Assembly (NCBI RefSeq): GCF_014295415.1
Contig: NZ_CP052909.1
Span: 2,728,001 to 2,792,000, forward strand
Length of the DNA stretch: 64,000 bases
Direction: 5' to 3'
Source of the DNA: Constantimarinum furrinae
GTDB taxonomy: Bacteria > Bacteroidota > Bacteroidia > Flavobacteriales > Flavobacteriaceae
In this document: positions 26,000-34,067 of the stretch, piece after piece
How the letters are laid out: each line of letters opens with the position of its first letter
How positions within the stretch are numbered: position 1 is the stretch's first letter
Made by a program: the position numbers and the translations under genes
The notes under the pieces: generated by a model
The model's input: only the letters and a program-made list of their open reading frames with translations
Told to the model about the DNA's origin: nothing
The model's database searches: none

Positions 26000-26194
26000 G
26001 ACTCAAAGATATTTAAATTCCTACTCATACCTTAAGTGGTTACACAAGTAAATTGGTTAAGATTATAATGAAGCGATGTATTTCACCGAAGGTTTAAAAC
26101 CTCTTATCGGTAAAACCCATCAAAATAGTCTGTAACACATTGATTATGAAATTAATAGAATATTTCCTGTTAAAATTCCTACCGTATATTACAC

Positions 26195-26211
26195 TTTATC
26201 GTCGATTAAAT
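26195..26211. promoter_or_regulatory. ATCG-T-CGAT palindromic motif, copy 1
   Basis: Reads TTTATCGTCGATTAAAT, with a palindromic core centred at 26202, about 44 bp before the -7 element TATATTTG at 26246-26253. A 16/17 identical copy lies at 38740-38756 upstream of another protein of the same family. Confidence 0.35.
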
Positions 26212-26245
26212 GACGTTGAACGAAAATACGTGAATATCACCGACT

Positions 26246-26253
26246 TATATTTG
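26246..26253 (+). promoter_or_regulatory. -7 promoter element TATATTTG for the 393-residue secreted protein
   Basis: Exact TAnnTTTG match 58 bp before the start codon; no well-placed -33 TTG was seen. Confidence 0.5.
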
Positions 26254-26311
26254 GACAGGTGTAGGATTATTCTGTAATATTGTCCACAGATAACCCCAAA
26301 TTATCGATAGA

Positions 26312-27493
26312 ATGAGAAAAACTACTTATGCAATTATTGCCGTATTTATTTTAGCAATTGCCCCCGCAATTGCACAAGTTGGAATCGGAACCACCGGTCC
26401 AAAAAGTGTCCTGGATATTCAGGCATCCAATGAATTGCTTCCTGCTTACAACGACGGAATTTTAATCCCTCGCGTTAGTGCATTTCCCCTCGTTAATCCG
26501 GGAGCCGATCAAGATGGAATGATGATCTTCCTAACCAACCCTATTGGAACCGACGACAAAGGATTCTATTACTGGGATGATACTCCAAAGCGATGGAGAA
26601 GTATTGGAGCCGAAGAATGGAAAGACGGTTCTAATGAAAGTGGCGATCAGTATATTTATGCAACACAGGCCAAACTCTTAGGAACCGACATGGTGATCAC
26701 CGATGACGGTCGCATAGGCTTTGGAACAGACGACCCCGTTGAACGTTTCGAGTTCAGAGGTCCCGGTGACAATGACTTTCAGATCACCAGTGCCAATACA
26801 AACCCACCAAACTTTATTTTATACAATACCGGTGGAACCATCGATGTTCCTACAGCTCTTGCAACCGATCAGGAAATTGGTGCACTAGTCATTAAAACCC
26901 ATGATGGTACCGGCGTTAAAGAAAATGGTGGATTCAGATTTTATATGGATGGAACCCCAGCCCCCGGGAGTGTTCCTTCAAAATTCGTGATTAGTACGAC
27001 CCCAAACGGTACAACAAGTCAGAGAGAACGTATCATTGTAAGAAGTACAGGAAATGTAGGTATAAGCGAATCCAATCCAACGGCTACCCTTCATTTGCGT
27101 GCCGGAACGGCTACCGCAGGATCTGCCCCCTTAAAATTCACTGCCGGAACCAATTTAGGTACCCCCGAAGCCGGAACTGTGGAATACGACGGAACCAACC
27201 TTTATTTCACACCCAATACGACAAGAAAAATATTACTAAAGGGGCTTACCAATACTGCAACCCTCGATTTTCCAAATATTCCGATCAACAGCTCGTCTGA
27301 ACTTACTGTTACAGTTAACGGCGCCACAGTAGGCAGCTCATGCTCCTGTGCACCAAACGCTGCCATCGAGGCCGGACTAACTTGGAGTTGTTATGTGAGT
27401 GCAGTGAATACTGTAAGGATTAGATTATCAAACATTCAGAATACTGCGATTAACCCAGTAGGTAAAAACTGGAAAGTCACTGTGATAGAATAG
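26312..27493 (+). CDS. Secreted protein with QVGIGT N-terminal module (393 residues)
   Basis: Exported protein of unknown function. Signal peptide about 1-21 (ending AIAQ), then the module shared by four other proteins in this window: QVGIGTTGPKSVLDIQAS, a GILIPRV segment and GFYYWDDTPKRWRSIG. The middle has no tandem repeat. The C-terminal 70 residues (from TATLDFPNIPINSSSELTV) resemble the beta-sandwich tail seen in phage tail-fibre-like and secreted Bacteroidota proteins, with SCSCAP and WSCYVS Cys. No anchoring domain seen. Followed by a strong terminator. Confidence 0.8.
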   Translation: MRKTTYAIIAVFILAIAPAIAQVGIGTTGPKSVLDIQASNELLPAYNDGILIPRVSAFPLVNPGADQDGMMIFLTNPIGTDDKGFYYWDDTPKRWRSIGAEEWKDGSNESGDQYIYATQAKLLGTDMVITDDGRIGFGTDDPVERFEFRGPGDNDFQITSANTNPPNFILYNTGGTIDVPTALATDQEIGALVIKTHDGTGVKENGGFRFYMDGTPAPGSVPSKFVISTTPNGTTSQRERIIVRSTGNVGISESNPTATLHLRAGTATAGSAPLKFTAGTNLGTPEAGTVEYDGTNLYFTPNTTRKILLKGLTNTATLDFPNIPINSSSELTVTVNGATVGSSCSCAPNAAIEAGLTWSCYVSAVNTVRIRLSNIQNTAINPVGKNWKVTVIE

Positions 27494-27540
27494 CAACTAC
27501 ATCGATTCCCCCGACACAGATCGATGTGTTGTGTAAAAGA

Positions 27541-27571
27541 ACCAGCTGTTAATTCAGCTGGTTTTTTTTTT
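27541..27571. terminator. Probable bidirectional rho-independent terminator
   Basis: Arms ACCAGCTG and CAGCTGGT around TTAATT, followed by nine or more T on the plus strand; on the minus strand the hairpin is followed by TCTTTTAC. It lies between convergent genes ending at 27493 and 27574. Confidence 0.85.
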
Positions 27572-27573
27572 GT

Positions 27574-28977
27574 TTAAATATGTAATGCTCGGTCTTCAGT
27601 GGCAGCTAAGGCTGCTTCCTTTACGGCTTCAGCATAGGTTGGATGTGCATGACTCATACGGGCAATATCCTCTGCACTGGCGCGGAATTCCATCGCAGTC
27701 ACCGCTTCAGCAATAAGATCGGCCACTCTGGCTCCTACCATATGAACCCCTAATACTTCGTCTGTAGTTTTATCGGAAAGAATTTTCACGAATCCGTCGG
27801 TATCGCCACTGGCTCTGGATCGTCCAAGAGCCCGCATGGGGAACTGTCCCACTTTATATTCAGTGTTTGTCTCCTTCAGTTGTTCTTCAGTTTTCCCCAC
27901 CGAAGCTACTTCTGGCCAGGTATACACCACTCCAGGAATTAAGTTATAATCGATATGCGGCTTTTGTCCGGCAAGGATCTCAGCAACCATTACCCCCTCC
28001 TCTTCAGCTTTATGAGCGAGCATTGCCCCACGTATCACATCACCAATGGCGTAGATATTCTTAATATTGGTTTGCAGGTGATCGTTTACCTCTATCATCC
28101 CACGTTCTGTAATCTTTACTCCGGCATTTTCGGCTTTGAGTCCGTCGGTAAAAGGTCTGCGACCTACTGAAACCAGACAATAATCACCCGTAAACGTAAC
28201 TTCTTTATCTTTTTTATCGGTTGCGGTAACCGTGATTTCGTTCTTCTTGCGATCTACTGCCGAAACTTTATGGGACACAAAGAATTTTACCCCTTGTTTT
28301 TTCATCACTTTGGTGAGCTCTTTACTTTGGGCGCTATCCATGGTTGGAATAATTCGGTCCATATATTCTACAATAGAAACTTCAGAACCCAGGCGACGAT
28401 AAACCTGGCCCAGTTCGAGACCAATCACTCCTCCCCCTATCACGATAAGGTGTTTCGGAACTTCTGAAAGGCTTAATGCTTCAGTGGAAGTGATGATGCG
28501 TTCCTTGTCGATTTTAATAAAAGGCAAGGATGCCGGTTTACTGCCGGTGGCAATGATCGTATTTTTGGCTTCAATGGTTTCAGTCTTCTTTCCGGAAGTT
28601 ATTTCTATATGTGTGGCATCCTTAAATGCGCCAATACCGGTAAAAACGTCGATCTTATTTTTCCCCATTAGAAATTCGATTCCCTTCGTAGTTTGATCTA
28701 CGACAGCCTGCTTACGCTCGATCATCTTTTTAAAATTGAGCTTTATTTCACCGGGGATCTCAATACCGTGATCTTCAAAATGCTTCATGGCGTCTTCGTA
28801 GTGATGTGAAGAATCTAATAACGCCTTGCTGGGAATACATCCCACATTAAGGCAGGTACCACCCAAAGTATTGTATTTTTCAATAATCGCAGTTTTCATT
28901 CCCAATTGTGCACAGCGAATAGCAGCTACATATCCTCCGGGACCTGAACCAATTACAGCAACATCATAGGAGCTCAT
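27574..28977 (-). CDS. lpd: Dihydrolipoyl dehydrogenase
   Basis: E3 flavoprotein of 2-oxoacid dehydrogenase and glycine cleavage complexes; reoxidises dihydrolipoamide with NAD. Start chosen at the ATG before SSYDVAVIGSGPGG (467 residues, the normal size); the longer frame adds a Cys-rich 23-residue extension unlike the family. Seen: FAD-binding GSGPGGYVAAI, redox disulfide GGTCLNVGCIPSKALL, NAD-binding VIGGGVIGLELGQVY and the C-terminal active base in MSHAHPTYAEAVKEAAL. A single gene. Confidence 0.96.
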   Translation of the reverse strand: MSSYDVAVIGSGPGGYVAAIRCAQLGMKTAIIEKYNTLGGTCLNVGCIPSKALLDSSHHYEDAMKHFEDHGIEIPGEIKLNFKKMIERKQAVVDQTTKGIEFLMGKNKIDVFTGIGAFKDATHIEITSGKKTETIEAKNTIIATGSKPASLPFIKIDKERIITSTEALSLSEVPKHLIVIGGGVIGLELGQVYRRLGSEVSIVEYMDRIIPTMDSAQSKELTKVMKKQGVKFFVSHKVSAVDRKKNEITVTATDKKDKEVTFTGDYCLVSVGRRPFTDGLKAENAGVKITERGMIEVNDHLQTNIKNIYAIGDVIRGAMLAHKAEEEGVMVAEILAGQKPHIDYNLIPGVVYTWPEVASVGKTEEQLKETNTEYKVGQFPMRALGRSRASGDTDGFVKILSDKTTDEVLGVHMVGARVADLIAEAVTAMEFRASAEDIARMSHAHPTYAEAVKEAALAATEDRALHI

Positions 28978-29095
28978 AAAGTATACATTTTTTAGATTAA
29001 CACAACCAGAGCCATACGTCCGGTGTTTGCAGATGCAAAAGTACAAATGTTTTATCGTAGTACAAGACGCTGAATAACCGAATATGTTGTACGGA

Positions 29096-29467
29096 TTATT
29101 TTTTTCTGAAGATATAAAAACCCATCCAGACAGCAGCTATAAGACCAAGTGCCGACAGTATTGCGAACCACAACGGATTTCCAATATGGTCTGTCGCAAT
29201 AAGATATGTCGTTTCTGTAGCGATAAGCATCGAAAGAAAAATATGCGGCCAAAAATTTCCTTTACCCCCAATGATCACTGCTAGAACACCGGATGCAACT
29301 CCGGCTGCAAGTGTAGCTACTCCTCCAATAATAAGATCTGATGTTGATGAAATCCCCCAGTGAACACCCTGAACTATTACACCCTGAGCCACGGTTGTTA
29401 ATAATGCCAAAGCCAGTTCACCTACAATAACAGCCAGTATGGTTCTTAAAATTAGTTTAGACTTCAT
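29096..29467 (-). CDS. Small four-helix membrane protein of unknown function
   Basis: A 123-residue protein made almost entirely of four hydrophobic segments (about 5-30, 42-68, 72-90, 97-118) with short charged ends, finishing FYIFRKK. No motif was recognised. It is 3 bp downstream of the Lrp-type regulator on the same strand, so the two are likely co-transcribed and it may be an accessory of that locus. Inner-membrane location inferred from hydrophobicity. Confidence 0.75.
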   Translation of the reverse strand: MKSKLILRTILAVIVGELALALLTTVAQGVIVQGVHWGISSTSDLIIGGVATLAAGVASGVLAVIIGGKGNFWPHIFLSMLIATETTYLIATDHIGNPLWFAILSALGLIAAVWMGFYIFRKK

Positions 29468-29470
29468 TTC

Positions 29471-29932
29471 TTATTTTATCTGAACAGCCGAAGTTCTTTT
29501 CACTTCATTTATCGTAAAAGAGCTTTGCGTACTGCCTATATGACGGAGGGTAGTGAGTTTTGTTACCATAAAACTACGGAATTCCTCCATATCCTTTACT
29601 ACGACTTTCAGCAAATAGTCATATTCACCGCTAATATGATAACATTCCAACACCTCATCGAGCTTGGCCACTTCTTTTTCAAATTGGGTAAGATATTCCT
29701 TGGTGTGCTGTATAAGTTTAATCTGACAGAATACAACAAATCCCGAATTGACATTCTTATAATTCAATAACGCCACATAGTTTTGTATGGTTCCTTGGCG
29801 CTCCAGCTTTTTTATCCTTTCATACACAGCTGTAACCGAAAGATCCAATTTGTGTCCCAATTCTTTATTGGTTTGCTTACAATCTTTCTGAAGATAGGCT
29901 AATAGCTTTTTGTCGGTTGCATCCAATTTCAT
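29471..29932 (-). CDS. Lrp/AsnC family transcriptional regulator
   Basis: Amino-acid-responsive regulator of 153 residues. N-terminal winged helix-turn-helix (about 3-60: LDATDKKLLAYLQKDC, NKELGHKLDLSVTAVYERIKKLERQG), then the RAM ligand-binding/oligomerisation domain (about 65-145: VFCQIKLIQHTKEYL, ECYHISGEYDYLLKVVVKD). It is divergent from the methionine gamma-lyase-like gene across an AT-rich 167-bp region, an arrangement typical of Lrp-type local control of an amino-acid catabolic enzyme. Confidence 0.92.
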   Translation of the reverse strand: MKLDATDKKLLAYLQKDCKQTNKELGHKLDLSVTAVYERIKKLERQGTIQNYVALLNYKNVNSGFVVFCQIKLIQHTKEYLTQFEKEVAKLDEVLECYHISGEYDYLLKVVVKDMEEFRSFMVTKLTTLRHIGSTQSSFTINEVKRTSAVQIK

Positions 29933-30035
29933 CTTAAAATTTTTTTTATTCTATCTCAAAAATAATACAAAATCTGAAAAATATACTGAAATAATGCATT
30001 TCTATAGATATATAATTTGAATATTTAAACATATC

Positions 30036-30066
30036 TTGATATAAATTATTATATAGGTTAGGTTTG
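30036..30066 (+). promoter_or_regulatory. Promoter of the methionine gamma-lyase-like gene
   Basis: TTG (30036-30038), 20 nt, then TAGGTTTG (30059-30066), a perfect TAnnTTTG. The -7 element overlaps an upstream in-frame TTG (30064), which therefore cannot be the translation start; the ATG at 30100 is favoured. Confidence 0.65.
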
Positions 30067-30099
30067 AAGAATAATCAACACATCTTTAGATATTCAAAT

Positions 30100-31299
30100 A
30101 TGACATTCAAACCGGCAAACAACATACAGGATCTTCAATATTTTGGCGAATTTGGAGGAGTAAATCCTTCCATTTCCGATTCTTCGACCTACACTTTTCT
30201 ATCGGCTAAAACCATGTTCGATACCTTTGAAGGCAATGCAGATGGTTGCTATTTATACTCGAGACATTCAACACCTTCTAATCTGTATTTAGGAGAAGCA
30301 CTTGCTGCTATGGAAGGCACAGAAACTGCAAATGTTGCCGCCAGTGGTATGGGTGCTATCACTCCTACAATCCTTCAGTTTTGTCGGGCAGGCGATCATA
30401 TTATTTCCAGCAGAACTATTTATGGTGGCACCTATGCCTTTCTGAAAAACTTTGCTCCGCGCTTAGGAATAAATACCTCCTTCGTGGATATTACCAAGCT
30501 CGACATTGTGGAAGCTTCAATTACTTCAGAAACCAAAATTATTTATTGCGAATCGGTAAGTAACCCACTATTGGAGGTTGCAGATATAAAGGCACTTGCA
30601 ATACTTGCTAAAAAACACAACTTACAACTGCTCGTTGACAACACCTTTTCACCTCTTTCAATTTCACCTGCTCAATTGGGAGCCAATGTGGTATTACACA
30701 GTCTTACTAAATTTATTAACGGTAGCAGCGATACAATGGGCGGTGTCGTGTGCGGTAGTCGTGAACTGATAGATTCACTACGAAATGTAAATGACGGAGC
30801 CAGTATGTTGCTAGGAGCCTCTATGGACAGCCTACGGGCAGCTTCGATATTAAAAAACATGAGAACGCTTCATATTCGAATAAAACAGCATAGCCATAAT
30901 GCCTTGTATTTGGCAGAAAAATTTGAAGCGCTCGGACTTAAAACCGTATATCCTGGATTGGCATCACATCCCGGTCATAAACTGTTCAAAGCAATGATGA
31001 ATGAAGATTATGGTTATGGCGGAATGTTCACCATAGATGTAGGAAATATTGATAAAGCGAATGAGCTTATGGAACTTATGCAGGAACGAAATCTTGGATA
31101 TCTCGCTGTGAGTCTCGGATTTTATAAAACCTTATTTAGTGCTCCGGGAAGCTCTACCTCTTCCGAAATTCCTGAAGAAGAACAAGTTGAAATGGGCCTA
31201 ACCGATGGTTTGATCCGGTTTTCTATTGGTTTGGATGCCGATATAGCCCGTACCTTTGAAATGATGCGAACTTGTATGACTCAAGTAGGAATTCTCTAA
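30100..31299 (+). CDS. Cys/Met metabolism PLP enzyme, methionine gamma-lyase-like
   Basis: Pyridoxal-phosphate enzyme of the cystathionine gamma-synthase/methionine gamma-lyase family, 399 residues from the ATG at 30100. Features: YSRHSTPSNLYLGEALAAMEG near the N-terminus, ASGMGAI substrate loop, YGGTYAFLKN, the VDNTFSPL segment and the Schiff-base Lys in LHSLTKFINGSSD. Methionine gamma-lyase splits methionine to methanethiol, ammonia and 2-oxobutyrate; related O-acetylhomoserine sulfhydrylases and cystathionine lyases cannot be excluded. A divergent Lrp-type regulator supports an amino-acid catabolic role. Confidence 0.85.
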   Translation: MTFKPANNIQDLQYFGEFGGVNPSISDSSTYTFLSAKTMFDTFEGNADGCYLYSRHSTPSNLYLGEALAAMEGTETANVAASGMGAITPTILQFCRAGDHIISSRTIYGGTYAFLKNFAPRLGINTSFVDITKLDIVEASITSETKIIYCESVSNPLLEVADIKALAILAKKHNLQLLVDNTFSPLSISPAQLGANVVLHSLTKFINGSSDTMGGVVCGSRELIDSLRNVNDGASMLLGASMDSLRAASILKNMRTLHIRIKQHSHNALYLAEKFEALGLKTVYPGLASHPGHKLFKAMMNEDYGYGGMFTIDVGNIDKANELMELMQERNLGYLAVSLGFYKTLFSAPGSSTSSEIPEEEQVEMGLTDGLIRFSIGLDADIARTFEMMRTCMTQVGIL

Positions 31300-31351
31300 A
31301 ACCATCTCGCTAACTGAATTTTTACTCATCAGTATATAAACAGAGCTCATA

Positions 31352-33958
31352 TTAATATTCCTTTTTGATGACAACATTGGTGGCATTGCTCGTGATTTGC
31401 GGTGAAGATGGACCACTAAAAACAGGTAATATTCTAAAAGTGACTACGTCGCCGGCATTTAAGGATAGATGGATGTTATAATTGTAATTTATTCCCCATG
31501 ACGCAGAGGTAGCGGCTTCTTTTTGATTGTATATCTGATCATAATAACTACCGTTTACATAAACACGAAATAGGCAAACAGCATTATTTGACGATGCGGA
31601 GGAAAACGAAAAATTTAGATTTGCAATAATATTGTAAACTCCCGAGTAAGGTATGGTGTATGCTCCCGTTGAGGTATTATGAAGACCCCCACCGAGATTA
31701 AAGATAGCCGTATTCATTATCAATGCGGTTTCCGAATTCGTTGTCATCCCCCCAAGGTTTGAAGATCTTCCTAATCTTACAATGGCTTTATCTTCATTTA
31801 TAGGGTCCACCCAACTCAAATTTCCTGCACCATCAGTTTGTATGATCTGATTTGCCGTTCCCCTGGATGCAGGGAACGTATAAGTGTTCGATCCATTTGT
31901 TCCTATTGCGACAGCCCCCTGAAAGTAACCTGCAAAACTATTTGTTTTTAAGACAGAAGAATATACGCCGTAATGGGTACCTCCTGCAGTATTGTTTATA
32001 AAATTATATAAACCGTATTTTACGCCGGTCCCGGATCCGGACAGACTATTTCTAACTCCGTAATGAATTCCGTTTCCACTATCAATTATATTATTATAAA
32101 CGCCTGTTTTAGTTCCATTACCGGTTCCGGCTAATCTGTTTTCTACTCCAATTTGAGGCCCCGCTCCGGATCCCGTAAATTGGGTATACATCCCTTTATG
32201 CTCACTATTAGCTGTGCTTAACATATCATTTCTAACACCCGTTTGATCTCCTGTGCTGCTGTTGGAGAAGGAATTATATGTAGCGAACTGGGCAGTCGAT
32301 CCAGTATTTCGCATTTGATTGAGAGTACCAAATTGATTCCCAGCTCCTGTTCCAATAAGCTGGTTAAGTGTTCCATAGTGAGAACCATTTCCACTTACAC
32401 TAATACTGTTATAAGACCCGTATTGAAATCCAGCAGAGATCCCCGTTAAAACGTTGTTAACACCCATAGTATCACCATTGGCACTTTCAATTTCGTTAAA
32501 CACTCCTTTCTTAAGTCCGGTAGCGCCCACAGTTCCAAAATCGATATTGTTGTGGATCCCTGTCTTGTCTCCTGTTCCGTCCACAAGTAGATTATTAGAA
32601 ATTCCCGTAATATTCCCTGTTGTTCCAAGTACCGTATTGGTTATATTTCCGGAATTTCCGGTTGAACCTAATTGCGTAAAAGATCCTGCGATACCAGAGG
32701 TATCATTTTCAACATCCAGTTTAGCATTCGCCGTAGTTTTTCCAATGGCTACGTTATCTGTAGTGTTTGTGGGATATAATATGGTACTTCCAGTAGTGTC
32801 GATGACCCAATCCTCATCGTCTAAGGTGGATGGATCGACCCAACTTATATTACCACTGCCATCTGTTTGCATTACCTGTGCATTAGTTCCCCTTGAAGCG
32901 GGAAAAATGTAATGATCGGGAGTGCCGGTTCCAAAGGGATTGTTCGTGCCAATCGCAACGTCACCTACGAAAAAACCCGCAAAGCTGGCTGGCTTTAATA
33001 CATTTGAAAGCACTCCATAATGTGTCCCCCCGGCAGAGGGATTAACAAAGTTATAAGACCCTACTTTACGCCCGCCTCCACTACCCGTAAGTGAATTACT
33101 AACACCAAAATGATCACCACTACCTGTTCCACTTAATTGATTTTGAAGACCTAATAAAAATCCACTGTTTGTATCGGTCATATCATTATAAAACCCTCTA
33201 ACTAATCCTGTTCCACTAGAATTAATCTCGTTATGAACCCCGGCTACAAGATTATTTGTAGAATTTTGAATGTCATTCCAGATTCCGTATTTGGTGCCAG
33301 AGCTTGAAAGTGTATTTCTTACACCGTATTTTGCACTGGAATTGGATCCGTTAAGAAAATTAGAGACCCCGTAATGTGCTCCTGTTCCTACTCCATCAAC
33401 AAGGTTATAAGACCCGTGATGATTTCCACTACCTGTATTGCTATTTTGGCTGTAAATACCATATGCCGTGGTATTATCTGCACCGGAAATGCGAGCACTT
33501 ATCGCTCTTATTCCCGAAGTTGCCTCAACATCCAAAGGGTAGGTGGCGTTATTCTTACCAATGGCGACATTTCCCAAGGTATATATCTCATCATTAATAT
33601 CGTTCGGCGCGCTAGTCGTTCCCTCCTCATACCAATCGGCATCATCGGAAGCAGTAGATGTAGTCACCAGTCGCTCCCAGATGGTTCCGTTAAAATAATA
33701 GTATCCAACCCCAGAACCGCCAGATACCGATGCATTGGTGTTATATATCAACAAGCCGCTAGCTGCGGTATTAGTGCCGTCGAGCATCGTAGATGTCACA
33801 TCACCTAATGAAACCCTGGGTATTAGTATTCCCTTATCGGTTGCGCTAATATCCAGAGCGGAAGAAGCGTCAGGAGTTGTTGTTCCGACACCTACCTGAG
33901 CATCTATAGATAAACTTGTAAATAGAATGAAAATTACGAGGAGGATAGCTTCTTTCAT
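31352..33958 (-). CDS. Secreted 15-residue-repeat protein with QVGVGT module and C1q-like tail (868 residues)
   Basis: Exported repeat protein. Signal peptide about 1-20, then QVGVGTTTPDASSALDISATD, GILIPRVSLGDVTSTMLDG, GLLIYNTN and a GYYYFNGTIWERL segment shared with its neighbours. The body is two blocks of imperfect 15-residue repeats of the form GVxNxLxGTGxGxxx, probably a fibrous beta structure. Both blocks end in the same SFAGxFxGxVAIGTN unit, which looks like an internal duplication. The C-terminal 135 residues form a C1q/TNF-like jelly roll (YSGVYNIIANLNFSF to VVTFRILP). An ATGTAACA 21-bp direct repeat lies 57-85 bp upstream of the start. Extracellular adhesin or fibre is the likeliest role. 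Confidence 0.8.
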   Translation of the reverse strand: MKEAILLVIFILFTSLSIDAQVGVGTTTPDASSALDISATDKGILIPRVSLGDVTSTMLDGTNTAASGLLIYNTNASVSGGSGVGYYYFNGTIWERLVTTSTASDDADWYEEGTTSAPNDINDEIYTLGNVAIGKNNATYPLDVEATSGIRAISARISGADNTTAYGIYSQNSNTGSGNHHGSYNLVDGVGTGAHYGVSNFLNGSNSSAKYGVRNTLSSSGTKYGIWNDIQNSTNNLVAGVHNEINSSGTGLVRGFYNDMTDTNSGFLLGLQNQLSGTGSGDHFGVSNSLTGSGGGRKVGSYNFVNPSAGGTHYGVLSNVLKPASFAGFFVGDVAIGTNNPFGTGTPDHYIFPASRGTNAQVMQTDGSGNISWVDPSTLDDEDWVIDTTGSTILYPTNTTDNVAIGKTTANAKLDVENDTSGIAGSFTQLGSTGNSGNITNTVLGTTGNITGISNNLLVDGTGDKTGIHNNIDFGTVGATGLKKGVFNEIESANGDTMGVNNVLTGISAGFQYGSYNSISVSGNGSHYGTLNQLIGTGAGNQFGTLNQMRNTGSTAQFATYNSFSNSSTGDQTGVRNDMLSTANSEHKGMYTQFTGSGAGPQIGVENRLAGTGNGTKTGVYNNIIDSGNGIHYGVRNSLSGSGTGVKYGLYNFINNTAGGTHYGVYSSVLKTNSFAGYFQGAVAIGTNGSNTYTFPASRGTANQIIQTDGAGNLSWVDPINEDKAIVRLGRSSNLGGMTTNSETALIMNTAIFNLGGGLHNTSTGAYTIPYSGVYNIIANLNFSFSSASSNNAVCLFRVYVNGSYYDQIYNQKEAATSASWGINYNYNIHLSLNAGDVVTFRILPVFSGPSSPQITSNATNVVIKKEY

Positions 33959-34014
33959 AACGAATTAGTTTAGTAGCTAAAAGTACTGGCTCAACATCTA
34001 AACCAATGCGACAT

Positions 34015-34043
34015 ATGTAACAAGTAATGGTCGGGATGTAACA
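34015..34043 (-). promoter_or_regulatory. 21-bp direct repeat of ATGTAACA upstream of the 868-residue protein
   Basis: ATGTAACA at 34015-34022 and at 34036-34043 (plus-strand reading; TGTTACAT toward the gene). The -7-like TACTTTTA (minus strand, 33978-33985) lies 30 bp downstream of the nearer copy. Same period as at 52818-52846 and 55874-55902. Confidence 0.6.
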
Positions 34044-34067
34044 TTTAAATTAGCGGAAGCAAGAATC

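Larger units (their letters stand above)
26000..26311. other. Intergenic region upstream of the 393-residue secreted protein
   Basis: No ORF seen. It contains the motif TTTATCGTCGATTAAAT (26195-26211), which recurs with one change at 38740-38756, and a perfect -7 element TATATTTG (26246-26253). Nothing else of note was seen. Confidence 0.5.

Noticed and set aside
26131-26138. TGTAACA upstream of the 393-residue secreted protein
   Set aside because: A single copy, opposite orientation to the other sites relative to the gene, and no 21-bp partner.
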